Position numbers and translations under genes: made by a program. From positions 248,001 through 312,000 of the forward strand of contig NZ_CBDBDD010000005.1 in NCBI RefSeq assembly GCF_965203655.1: DNA of 64,000 nt, read 5' to 3'. Of the stretch, positions 44,528-53,117 are shown in pieces (positions within the stretch are counted from its first letter, which is position 1; every line of letters begins with the position of its first letter). Origin of the DNA: Poriferisodalis sp965203655. GTDB taxonomy: Bacteria; Actinomycetota; Acidimicrobiia; Acidimicrobiales; Poriferisodalaceae. The notes under the pieces were generated by a model. It did not search any database and was not told where the DNA came from. It saw only the letters and a program-made list of their open reading frames with translations.

Positions 44528-45436
44528 CTACAGGCGACGGTTCGCGCGGTCCCCCGGCGTGGCGGCGGCCCGGAAGTCGTCGGCCACCTGGGCCATGGTG
44601 GCGAACGTCACGCTTGGCTGGGCTGCCATGTGATCGATGAGCCGCTCGAGCATCAGCATCCGGCTGCCCCGCCCGATGCACTGGGGATGCATGGTGAGCA
44701 CGAACACCCCGCTGCCGACGCGGTTGTTCAGGTAGTCGAACTCGGCCGACCACACGTCATAGACGTGATCGGGTGTGCGCAGCCCTTGCACGGTGGGCCC
44801 GTCGTAGCTGAAGTAGGGCCAGTCGTCGAGGATCCAGTCGAACGGCAGTTGCACAAGGTCGACCTCGTCGCCGAACTGGTGCGGGCCGTCGGTGGTGGGC
44901 ACGTCGCCCAGTCGGCACCACGTTGGCGCGTAGTCGTTGCGGGCCATGGAGGAGTCGTAGGAGAAGCCGTGCTCGATGAGCAGGCTGATCCAGCGGTCGC
45001 CGCAGTTGCCGCCCGGCACCCGATGCCCGACCGGCAGGCCGCCCGAGAGTCGTTCGAGGCAGTCCATCGATCGGGTCAGGATGGCCCGCTCGTCGGCTTC
45101 GTCCCGCTTCGATGACGGGGCTTCGTGGCAGTAGCCGTGGTAGCCCACCTCGTGCCCGTCGGAGGCCACCCGGGCGCACACGTCGCCGAAGGTGTCGATG
45201 GTGTGGCCGGGGATGAACCAAGTGGACGGGAGGCTGCGCTCGCCGAGCAGGTCGAGCAGGCGGTGCGCGCCGATGGCGGCGAACTCGCCGCGGGCGGTCA
45301 GGTTGGGCGATCGTGACCCTCGAGGGCCGGTCCAGATCGAGACCGCATCGAAGTCGAAGCTCAGACACACGGTGATCGGACCATGAGCGCCGTTGGAGGT
45401 CTCGTCGGATGCAGCAGCGCCGTTTGACAAGCTCAT
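44528..45436 (-). CDS. Polysaccharide deacetylase (NodB-homology) family protein
   Basis: 302 residues. NodB fold: first strand TVCLSFDFDAVSIWTGPRGS (metal Asp), STWFIPGHTIDTFGDVCARV, then the zinc-binding EVGYHGYCHEAP (His-x-x-x-His spaced by 3) and RVPGGNCGDRWISLLIEHGF. The end is QPSVTFATMAQVADDFRAAA. Closest in look to PuuE-like/allantoinase-like deacetylases acting on small amides rather than to peptidoglycan enzymes. No signal peptide, so cytoplasmic. Confidence 0.85.
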   Translation of the reverse strand: MSLSNGAAASDETSNGAHGPITVCLSFDFDAVSIWTGPRGSRSPNLTARGEFAAIGAHRLLDLLGERSLPSTWFIPGHTIDTFGDVCARVASDGHEVGYHGYCHEAPSSKRDEADERAILTRSMDCLERLSGGLPVGHRVPGGNCGDRWISLLIEHGFSYDSSMARNDYAPTWCRLGDVPTTDGPHQFGDEVDLVQLPFDWILDDWPYFSYDGPTVQGLRTPDHVYDVWSAEFDYLNNRVGSGVFVLTMHPQCIGRGSRMLMLERLIDHMAAQPSVTFATMAQVADDFRAAATPGDRANRRL

Positions 45437-45733
45437 CTTCGGACCCTACTCAAGGGGGTCATACGGGATGGTGCCGAACCCTGGACGAGTAGTTCCAAGG
45501 GGTTGTGCGGGGACTCCTCGACGCCATTGGGCAGCGGGGCGCAGCGGATGATGCGCTGACGGCAGCCGCGACGGCACGGGGCCGCTCACTCATCGGACGC
45601 CGCATCACGACGGAGTGGCCCCGATCTACTCGCCGGCCACCTCCGGCCCCCGGCATCCCGCGTGGCCGCAGCCTCCGCAGAACCCGCCCGAGTCGCACTC
45701 GCAAGGGACAGGGCGGGGGCGGGTCGCTTATGG
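45437..45733. other. Intergenic region with no firm gene
   Basis: About 300 bp between two minus-strand genes, very GC-rich. A CCCGCC/GGCGGG stem with a long loop lies just after the His-rich gene. One frame reads a Cys-rich string (CECDSGGFCGGCGHAGC) but has no start codon and follows a stop directly. The promoter of the deacetylase gene must be in this region. Confidence 0.35.
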
Positions 45734-46638
45734 CTAATGCCTGCCCGCGTGGCGGTGGAACCTGCCGTCAGGGTGCGAGTGCCAATCGCCGAAGCCTTTC
45801 GCCTTATCGGCCGCGCTTGACGGGGCAGTCGCCGGAGCAGGGGCGACCGGGTTCGGGTCCGGGGTCGCGCGCACCGCTTGGCCCGGGGCCGGGTGACGGT
45901 AGCGCCAATCCGGGTGCCGGTGATACACGCCGTCGCCGTGGCAATGCCACAAGCCCTTCTCGGCGCTTTCTGCCTGAACGGCTTGCTTGGCAGCCGATAG
46001 GCCTTCCAGGTTTGGTGAGCCGCATGCGCCGGAGCGGCCGGCCGGTTTCCGCGCGTCCTCGGCCGCTATGTCCTCATAGGGCCTGTACAGCGTGATCTTC
46101 ACCGTTTCGCCCGCCGTGATGGGGGAACCCGACACAGCCACGAATATTTCATTAGCGGCGCTGAGCGTGTACCTAGTCAGCCCGCGCGATGGACCTCTGT
46201 TTATTGCCAATTGCCAGCCTTCGACCCGGCCATTCGGCATGCTGGGGGTCGTCTGAATGACTATCGCGCCGTTACCGGCTGCTATGGCCCTCACCCTGTA
46301 GGTCGTGCCTCCGATCCTGATATTGGAGTCCGACAGGTGCGTATTGCAGTTGGTTGCGCTGTTTGCATCGCAGCCAAATATGACCCCCGACCCCACATCT
46401 TGGACCGTCAGCGTGGCGGACCAAGCTTCCTCCCCGCCATCGGGGGCGGTCTGGGCGACGGCCGGGCTCGATGCAGCCAAGACCGCGGCAACCAGCGCGG
46501 CCAGCAGCAGCGCGACCAGGCGCAGGCGGACGCCACGGCGAGCTAGTGCTCTACCCCCCCCCCCGCAGAATCGGCGCGCCCGCGCGCCAAGGGCGCCGCT
46601 GCGAACCCCGAAGCGTTGTGTACGGTCCTGGCGGGCAT
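45734..46638 (-). CDS. Secreted histidine-rich protein, start and body out of frame across a G11 tract
   Basis: The ATG at 46638 has a perfect AGGAGGT five bases before it and encodes MPARTVHNASGFAAAPLARG. An 11-G run (46554-46564) then throws the frame into a stop (VEH*). One more G, or two fewer, joins the start to the body: a signal peptide (GVRLRLVALLLAALVAAVLA, cleavage near AVAQT), a domain WSATLTVQDVGSGVIFGCDA resembling beta-rich repeats of marine-bacterial surface proteins, and two His-rich motifs, HCHGDGVYHRHPDWRYRH and WHSHPDGRFHRHAGRH. The His clusters suggest metal binding. Phase variation, recoding or a sequencing indel could each explain the break. Confidence 0.7.
46554..46564 (-). 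repeat. Homopolymer tract, 11 G on the minus strand (11 C on plus)
   Basis: The run lies about 75 bases after the start codon of the secreted His-rich protein. Its length decides whether start and signal peptide are in frame: 9 or 12 would be ON, and the 11 seen is OFF. It is the longest mononucleotide run I noticed in the window. Confidence 0.8.
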
Positions 46639-46811
46639 GTGCACCTCCTGAGCGAGAGTCGCGCCGCACATTAGCCGACCGGCCGCGCCGCAGCACACAC
46701 CACGACAACCACAAGCACCCCAGCCCCCACGCCCGCAGCCCCACACACCAGCGAAACGCTCGACCCGCCGCCGACCCGCTGTGCCGGGGCCGCCGACGGT
46801 ACGGTGATCCG

Positions 46812-49187
46812 ATGCCCACCTCGGCCGATCGCGCCACTGAAGCTGACGCACCGCCGCTGGCGGGGATGCGGGTATTGGAAGTGGCCACCGGCATCGCCGG
46901 CCCGTACGCCGGACGGCTGCTGGCGGGTGCGGGGGCAACCGTGGTGAAGGTGGAGCCGTCCGTCGGCGACCCTGCCCGGCGTCAACCTGTTGACGACATC
47001 CCGCTGGGATCCGACGAGCTCAGCCCGCTGTATGTGCATCTGAACGCAGGGAAGCTGAACTGCGCTGCCGACGGCGTGGACCCCTCGTGGCCCGACGTGG
47101 TGATCGCCAGCGACACGCTGGCCGGGCTTGCCGACGGACCGTGGGATCCCCAGCGGATGGCCGCCCGTGCGGCAGAGGGCCAACGAGTGCCCAAGCTCGT
47201 GACGGTGACGGCCTGGGGCGCCGATGCCCGCGACCCCGGCGTCATCGCCGACGAGCTGCTGGTGCAGACCGCCACCGGCTTCCTGGGCTTCAACGGCGAC
47301 GAGGGCGCCGAGCCGCTGCGCCTGCCGGGCTGGCAGGCCCAGTACTGCGCAGGCGGTCTCGCCGCGTGGGCTGCACACCTCATCCGCAGGCGGCCCGAGA
47401 CGCATATTGATGTGTCGTGGCTGGGAGCGCTGCTGACCGCCGTCGAGCTCTGCTACTGCGATTCGCTGCACTGCCAACGGCGCCGCCCGATGGTGGGGCC
47501 GCACCCGCCCACGGCATACCCGTCGGGTGCGATCCGCTGCGCCGACGGCTTCGTGTGCCCGGGCTCGATCCGTCGGGACGACTGGGAGATGCAGTGCCTG
47601 CACCTCGGCATGCCGGAGTGGATCGACGACCCCGAGCTGAGCCATCGCCACCGCCGGGCCCGCCACATCGACAAGATCCGTGAGGTCATCGAGCCCTGGT
47701 ATGCCGCTCGGACCAAGCGGGAGCTGTTCCAGTTCGCGCTCGAAACGCCCTGGGCCGTCGGCATGGTGATGACGCCGCTCGACGCGCTGGCGGACGAACA
47801 TCTCACCGAACGGGGCTTCCTCGGCGAGGTCGAGACACCGGCGGCAACCGCCTTGGCGCCCATCCAGCCCTTCGCCGCGCCAGGCCTGCCCGTGCCGGGT
47901 CAACGAGTCGGCGGTCAGGGCGCTGACACATGCCCGCCAGCCGATGCCCCCACGGTGGCGCTGCGACCGGCGCGCGAGCTGCGGGTGATCGAGATGACCA
48001 TTGCCTGGGCCGGGCCGTACATCGGCAACCTGCTCACGCCGCTCGGCATCGACGTCATCAAGATCGAAGCGCAGAACCCCTTCGACGGCTTCCGCACCCA
48101 GCGGCCCTACGACCATGGCATGGCGCCCGGCCTCGAACACCTCGTCCACGACAATCGCTTCTACGAGGCAGGCGGGCATTTCAACGCCGTCAACAAGGGC
48201 AAGCGCGACTGCGTCGTCACGCTCGCCACGCCCGAGGGCCGCGCCGCCTTCATGGAGCTGGTGCGCAACTGCGACGCCCTGGTCGCCAACTTCTCGGCTC
48301 ATGTGCTGCCCCAGCTCGGGCTCGACTTCGAGGCGCTGGCCGAGGTCAACCCCCGCATTGTGCTGGTGCGCATGCCCGCCTTCGGCGTCGACGGCCCTTA
48401 TGCGGGCGCGGTGGGCTTCGGCTCGATCATCGAGGCCATGGGCGGGATGGGTCACCGGCAGGGCTACGAGCACGAGGGCGCCCGCATCTCCAACATCTAC
48501 TTCCCCGACCCCATCGCCGGCATCACCGCCGGATTCGCCCTGCTGAGCGGCCTGCACCACGTCGAGCGCACCGGCCAAGGCATCGAGATCGACATCTCCC
48601 AGCAGGAAGGAACCTGGCAGCACAGCGGCGAAGCACTCGTGCTGGCCTCGACTGCAGGCCGGGACATAGGCCGCATGGGCAACCGGGAACCCGGCATCCC
48701 TTGGAGCGGCTTCATCCAAGGCACCGACGGATACCTAGCCGTCATCGCCGACACCGACCCAGCCCCTCCCGCCGCGGGCCACAACGCGGTCGGCGTGATC
48801 CTCGGCTTGCTCGAAGAGATTGAGACCAACCGCGGCGAGCCCGTTCGAACCCGGGCAGACCTGCAGGCCGTACTGCGGCTGGCCGGCGCCCGCACCGAGT
48901 TCTGTTGGGACCCATGGACGGCCCCCAACTACCAGCGCGTCGCCGAACGCATCGAGATCGTCGATCACCCAATCACGGGTCCCATGCGCCACATCGCGTC
49001 ACCATTCACCTTGGATGGAGTCCGCCCGAACCAAGCCGGTCCCTCCCCCCGCTTCGACCAACACACCAACGAGGTCATGACCGAAGTAGCCGGCCTCAGC
49101 CCAGACGAGATCGCCAACCTCCGCGCCAACGGCCACATAGGAGGCGAACTGCCGCCCCCGGCCGAACTCGGCTTCATCTACGACTGA
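46812..49187 (+). CDS. Tandem (two-domain) CaiB/BaiF CoA-transferase
   Basis: 791 residues from ATG 46812. Two family III domains are fused. The first begins LAGMRVLEVATGIAGPYAGR and GAGATVVKVEPSVGDPARR, to about 370. The second begins RELRVIEMTIAWAGPYIGNL and LGIDVIKIEAQNPFDG, then NIYFPDPIAGITAGFALLSG (catalytic Asp candidate) and HPITGPMRHIASPFTLDG. In the first domain the matching stretch is GWQAQYCAGGLAAW, with no Asp, so it is probably inactive. Such double proteins occur in actinobacteria and their substrates are undefined. Confidence 0.88.
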   Translation: MPTSADRATEADAPPLAGMRVLEVATGIAGPYAGRLLAGAGATVVKVEPSVGDPARRQPVDDIPLGSDELSPLYVHLNAGKLNCAADGVDPSWPDVVIASDTLAGLADGPWDPQRMAARAAEGQRVPKLVTVTAWGADARDPGVIADELLVQTATGFLGFNGDEGAEPLRLPGWQAQYCAGGLAAWAAHLIRRRPETHIDVSWLGALLTAVELCYCDSLHCQRRRPMVGPHPPTAYPSGAIRCADGFVCPGSIRRDDWEMQCLHLGMPEWIDDPELSHRHRRARHIDKIREVIEPWYAARTKRELFQFALETPWAVGMVMTPLDALADEHLTERGFLGEVETPAATALAPIQPFAAPGLPVPGQRVGGQGADTCPPADAPTVALRPARELRVIEMTIAWAGPYIGNLLTPLGIDVIKIEAQNPFDGFRTQRPYDHGMAPGLEHLVHDNRFYEAGGHFNAVNKGKRDCVVTLATPEGRAAFMELVRNCDALVANFSAHVLPQLGLDFEALAEVNPRIVLVRMPAFGVDGPYAGAVGFGSIIEAMGGMGHRQGYEHEGARISNIYFPDPIAGITAGFALLSGLHHVERTGQGIEIDISQQEGTWQHSGEALVLASTAGRDIGRMGNREPGIPWSGFIQGTDGYLAVIADTDPAPPAAGHNAVGVILGLLEEIETNRGEPVRTRADLQAVLRLAGARTEFCWDPWTAPNYQRVAERIEIVDHPITGPMRHIASPFTLDGVRPNQAGPSPRFDQHTNEVMTEVAGLSPDEIANLRANGHIGGELPPPAELGFIYD

Positions 49188-49248
49188 CAGGCGCGCCTGC
49201 CCTCGCACACCCCGGGAGCAAACGCACCCAGCCGACTACCGTGCTCGG

Positions 49249-50379
49249 ATGCAGATCGAACAGTTCCAGATCAACGTCCCGGACGAGCAGCTGGCGGACC
49301 TGCGGGACCGCCTGGCAAGAACCCGCTGGCCAGACACCGAACCGGTCGACGACTGGTCCCAAGGCATCCCCCTCGCCTACGTGCAGGAAGTCTGCGACTA
49401 CTGGGCCAACACCTACGACTGGCGAGCCCGCGAAGCCGCGCTCAACCGGTTCGACCAGTACATGGCCGACGTCGACGGCATGAACGTGCACTTCATCCAC
49501 GTCCGCTCCCCCGAGCCCGACGCGATGCCGATCGTCATCACCCACGGCTGGCCCGGCTCAGTCGTCGAGTTCCACAAGGTCATCGAACCCCTGGCCGATC
49601 CGGTCGCAAACGGCGGCAATGCGTCCGATGCCTTCCACGTGATCTGCCCATCGCTGCCCGGGTACGGCTTCAGCGCCAAACCGACCGAGCCCGGCTGGGG
49701 AATCGAGAAGATCGCCGACTGCTGGGCTGAGCTCATGACTGGTTTGGGCTACGACCGCTTCGGAGCGCAAGGCGGCGACTGGGGATCAGCCGTCACCAGC
49801 GCGCTCGGCAGCCGTCACCCCGACCGCTGCATCGGCATCCACCTGAACATGGTGATGCGCGGCAGCCGCCCCAAGGATCGCGAGCCCAACGACGAGGAGA
49901 TCGCGGCCCTCACCAAGGCCAAGCACTACAACGATTGGGACTCCGGCTATTCGAAACAGCAGTCCACCCGCCCCCAGACTCTGGGTTACGGCCTCACCGA
50001 TTCGCCCGCCGGTCAGGCGGCGTGGATCCTGGAGAAGTTCTGGGCCTGGACCGACTGCGACGGGCACCCGGAGAACACGCTGGGCCGCGACGAGATGCTC
50101 GACAACGTCATGCTGTACTGGCTGAACGCCAACGCAGCCTCGTCGGGCCGCCTGTACTGGGAGAGCTTCCGGCAGCTCCCCCGCATGACAGTGGACGTTC
50201 CGACCGGCGTTGCCAAGTTCCCGGCCGAGATCATCCCCCCGGTGCGCTCATGGTCTGAGCCGATCTACTCCGACATCCGTCACTGGACCGACATGCCCGC
50301 GGGCGGCCACTTCGCAGCCTTCGAGCAGCCCGAGCTGTTCGTCGACGACGTGCGCGCCTTCTTCAGCCTGCTCCGATGA
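49249..50379 (+). CDS. Epoxide hydrolase with EHN N-terminal domain (alpha/beta fold)
   Basis: 376 residues. The EHN domain (5-110) starts EQFQINVPDEQLADLRDRLA, with TRWPDTEPVDDWSQGIPLAY. Then the alpha/beta hydrolase core has oxyanion HGWPGSVVEFHKVI, SLPGYGFSAKPTEPGWGIEK and the nucleophile Asp in FGAQGGDWGSAVTSALG. A His in MPAGGHFAAFEQPELFVDD completes the triad. It is the standard type of microsomal-like bacterial epoxide hydrolase. It precedes the acyl-CoA ligase by 37 bp. Confidence 0.92.
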   Translation: MQIEQFQINVPDEQLADLRDRLARTRWPDTEPVDDWSQGIPLAYVQEVCDYWANTYDWRAREAALNRFDQYMADVDGMNVHFIHVRSPEPDAMPIVITHGWPGSVVEFHKVIEPLADPVANGGNASDAFHVICPSLPGYGFSAKPTEPGWGIEKIADCWAELMTGLGYDRFGAQGGDWGSAVTSALGSRHPDRCIGIHLNMVMRGSRPKDREPNDEEIAALTKAKHYNDWDSGYSKQQSTRPQTLGYGLTDSPAGQAAWILEKFWAWTDCDGHPENTLGRDEMLDNVMLYWLNANAASSGRLYWESFRQLPRMTVDVPTGVAKFPAEIIPPVRSWSEPIYSDIRHWTDMPAGGHFAAFEQPELFVDDVRAFFSLLR

Positions 50380-50416
50380 GCGGAGGCCCACGGCGGCTGG
50401 CATCGAGTCGTCGCCG

Positions 50417-52089
50417 ATGACGACAGGGCCCGCCGAGCCCCTGCTGCTCGGCGACACCATGGATCGGCCGCTGCTGGTCTCGAGCCTCATTTCCTATGCG
50501 GCCCGCAGCCATGCCGGCACCGATGTGGTGTCTGTGGACTCGGCGGGGGTCACCACGCGCAGTACTTGGCGGGAGGTGGCCGAGCGGGCCCGGCTGGTGT
50601 CCGGAGCGCTGGTCGCCGACGGCATCGGGCCAGGCGAACGCGTCGCGACCATTGCGTGCAACGACCACCGCCACCTGGAGGCCTACTACGGCATCACCGG
50701 CATCGGCGCCGTGCTGCACACCGTCAACCCCCGGCTGCATGACGACCAGCTCGCCTTCATCCTCAATGACGCCGCCGACAGCGTGGTGCTGGTCGACCAG
50801 TCGTTTGTCGAGATCGCTGTGCGCCTCGCCCCGCGCACGCCGACGGTTCGCCGCTGGGTGGTGCTCGGCCGGCTCGATGCGCCTGCGGGCCTTCCCGGCG
50901 AGATCGCGTACGAGGACTGGATCGCAGCCGCACCGGGCCCTGCGGCGTGGCCCGACTTCGACGAGCGTGCGGCCGCAACGCTCTGCTACACGTCGGGCAC
51001 CACCGGCAACCCCAAGGGCGTGCTGCAGAGCCACCGGTCGATCGTGCTGCAGACCTGGGCCACCTGCACCGGTGACGGCCACGACGTCCACTCGGGCCAC
51101 GCCGTGCTCGGCACCGTGCCGATGTTCCACGTCAACGGCTGGGCACTGCCGTTCGCCACCGCGATGAGCGGCGCAAAGCTCGTGCTGCCAGGCCCCGACC
51201 TCAGCCCGAGGCCCTCGTGAATCTCATCGAAGCCGAGGACATCACGTTCTCGGCGGGAGTGCCCACGATCTGGCTCGGCGTCGTGCAGTACCTGCAGGAC
51301 ACGGGTCGAAGCGTGCCCTCCTTGCAGAAAGTGGCTGTCGGAGGTTCAGCCGCGCCACGGGTGCTCATCGACACGCTCGAGGACGATTACGGCGTCACGG
51401 TCAGCCACGTCTGGGGAATGACCGAGATGACCCAGGGCACGTCGGGTCGGTTCACGCACCGGGTCGAGCGCAGCGATCGTGACGCCCAGCGCGACCGCCA
51501 AGCCAAAGCCGGCCGCGAGCTGTATGGCATCGAGCTGCGCGTGGTCGACGCCCAAGGCAACGTCTTGCCCCATGACGGTCGCAGCGTCGGCGAGATACAG
51601 GCACGGGGTCCGTGGATGTGCGGCGCGTACTACCTAGGCGAACTCGCCGACCCCGGCGCGTTCGCCGACTCGCACCTGTCGCCCGCCGAGGGCGGGTGGC
51701 TGCGCACGGGCGACGTGGGTGCTCTCGACGCCGAGGGCTACCTGACCCTGACCGACCGATCGAAGGATGTCATCAAGAGCGGCGGCGAGTGGATCAGCTC
51801 GATCGAGCTGGAGAACGCTGCGCTCATTGCGCCCGGTGTGGCGGCCGCTGCGGTCATCGGCCTGCCGCACGAGCGCTGGGGCGAACGGCCGCTGCTCATC
51901 GTCGAGCTCGCCGCCGGTGCCACCCTCGATGCCGGCGCCGTGCTCGACGCGATCAGGCCCCGGGTGGCGTCGTGGTGGCTTCCCGACGACATCGTCGTCG
52001 CAGACGAGATCCCGCTGACGGGCACAGGAAAGATCGACAAGAAACTCCTGCGCACCCACTATGCCGACCACGCCTGGCCCTCCGGCTGA
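50417..52089 (+). pseudogene. AMP-dependent acyl-CoA synthetase (ligase), split by a frameshift
   Basis: The first frame (ATG 50417 to 51220) reads through the P-loop motif CYTSGTTGNPKGVLQSH and FHVNGWALPFATAMSGAKLV, ending PGPDLSPRPS*. Family members continue PDL-x-PEALVDLIEAE; here the second frame supplies VNLIEAEDITFSAGVPTIWL, then VWGMTEMTQGTSGRFTH and the A10 lysine in TGTGKIDKKLLR. A single missing base near 51206-51210 (CCCGAGGCC for CCCGGAGGCC) explains it. A sequencing error, recent mutation or programmed frameshift are all possible. With one base added it would be a full medium- or long-chain ligase of about 557 residues. Confidence 0.85.
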
Positions 52090-52160
52090 CCTCTCGCCTG
52101 CATTCGGATTGGGGCAGGTCGCCAGTAGCATGGTCCGCTGGACAGACGCGAGGTATTGAC

Positions 52161-52463
52161 ATGGCTGCCGGTCGCACAACGTTCGAGAAACTGCAGAGAG
52201 ACCGGGCCAAGAAGGCGAAGGCCGAGGCCAAGCGCGCCAAGCGCATGGGCAAGATTCCCCAGAGCGGTCCGCTGGTCAACGAGACACCTGAGCCCGAGGG
52301 CACGGGCGCTGTGCTCGACGGCAACCTCGATGAGGAACTGTCTGCGGCAGATCTGATCCGCCTTGTCGAAGAGGTGCAGACCCAATTTGACAACGACGAA
52401 ATCAGCTTCGACGAGTACGAGGAGCGCAAGATCGAGCTCCTCGCCCGCCTGCCTACCGACTGA
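52161..52463 (+). CDS. Small protein with basic coil and SHOCT-like C-terminus
   Basis: 100 residues. The N-terminus is a basic Lys/Ala helix (QRDRAKKAKAEAKRAKRMGK), with an acidic Pro/Glu linker after it. It closes with LIRLVEEVQTQFDNDEISFD-EYEERKIELLARL, the short C-terminal SHOCT-type pattern. Function unknown. The ATG at 52161 is clear; the longer open frame upstream is shadow sequence of the ligase. It is convergent with the methyltransferase gene. Confidence 0.7.
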   Translation: MAAGRTTFEKLQRDRAKKAKAEAKRAKRMGKIPQSGPLVNETPEPEGTGAVLDGNLDEELSAADLIRLVEEVQTQFDNDEISFDEYEERKIELLARLPTD

Positions 52464-52466
52464 GCG

Positions 52467-53117
52467 TCAGCCTGTGAGGCGGTGGACCGACACCGCGTAG
52501 TCGCCGCCGTCGAACGGGGCGCCTTCCCACGTTGAGTAACGGGCGTCGAGCTCGAGCCCGTTGCGTTCGGCGAGTGCGTCGTACACATGCAGCGCCAGGT
52601 AGCCGTCGCTGAGCTGGAAGCCCGCCACCAGCACGCCACCAGGGCGCAGATGCGCGGCGATGTTGGCCATCACCGCGGCTTCGGTGCCGCGTTCGAGGAA
52701 GATCATCACGTTGCCCGCGGCCACCGCAGCGTCGAACAGCCGCCGCTCGCCGGAGTCGCTCGAAGTGCCGATGTCGCTCGGTATGCCCGGGTCGCTCGAA
52801 ATGCCGGAATCTCTCGAAATGACAGTGCTGGCCAGGTCGCCCTGGATCCACACCAGCTCGGGCGCCTTGTCGCGTGCGAGGTCGAGCATGGCGGGGTCCA
52901 AGTCGACGCCCACGACGTGGTGGCCGCGCCGGGCCAGCTCGATGGCGACCCGGCCGGTGCCGCACCCTGCGTCGAGCACGCTGCCGCCTCGCGGCAGCAG
53001 CGAATCAACCAAATCGGCTTCGCCATGAATCGACTCGCCGCGCGCCGCCTTGCGGGCCCAGCGGTCGTCGTACTCGGCGCCGCGGGGTATGTCGCCTCGT
53101 TCAGCCCAGCGGCTCAG
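52467..53117 (-). CDS. Class I SAM-dependent methyltransferase, likely CTG start
   Basis: 216 residues counted from CTG 53117. The fold has motif I VLDAGCGTGRVAIELARRG, then the acidic loop VVGVDLDPAMLDLA, and motif IV-like FDAAVAAGNVMIFLERGTEA. The ORF found from TTG 53012 lacks the family's first 35 residues (SRWAERGDIPRGAEYDDRWA, ARGESIHGEADLVDSLL). The only start-like codon upstream of them is CTG, overlapping the crotonase stop as CTGA with GGGAGGA before it. An 18-bp repeat, four copies, adds (I/T)xSDxG hexapeptides in a loop. Substrate unknown. Confidence 0.75.
   Translation of the reverse strand: MSRWAERGDIPRGAEYDDRWARKAARGESIHGEADLVDSLLPRGGSVLDAGCGTGRVAIELARRGHHVVGVDLDPAMLDLARDKAPELVWIQGDLASTVISRDSGISSDPGIPSDIGTSSDSGERRLFDAAVAAGNVMIFLERGTEAAVMANIAAHLRPGGVLVAGFQLSDGYLALHVYDALAERNGLELDARYSTWEGAPFDGGDYAVSVHRLTG
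52750..52821. repeat. 18-bp tandem repeat, four copies, inside the methyltransferase gene
   Basis: Units 52750-52767, 52768-52785, 52786-52803 and 52804-52821 share the frame CC-GG-TCGCTCGAA-ATG with small changes. Copies 1 and 3 are nearly identical. The encoded hexapeptides are RDSGIS-like, SSDPGI, PSDIGT and SSDSGE. Length is a multiple of three, so copy-number change would keep the frame. Confidence 0.75.

Noticed and set aside
45459..45704. Minus-strand ORF of 81 codons
   Set aside because: Arg/Ala/Pro-rich, no Shine-Dalgarno, no family; a GC-rich by-product.
46671..48719. Long minus-strand open frame (682 codons) opposite the tandem CoA-transferase
   Set aside because: Antisense shadow in very GC-rich DNA; His/Gln/Val-heavy composition and no motif.
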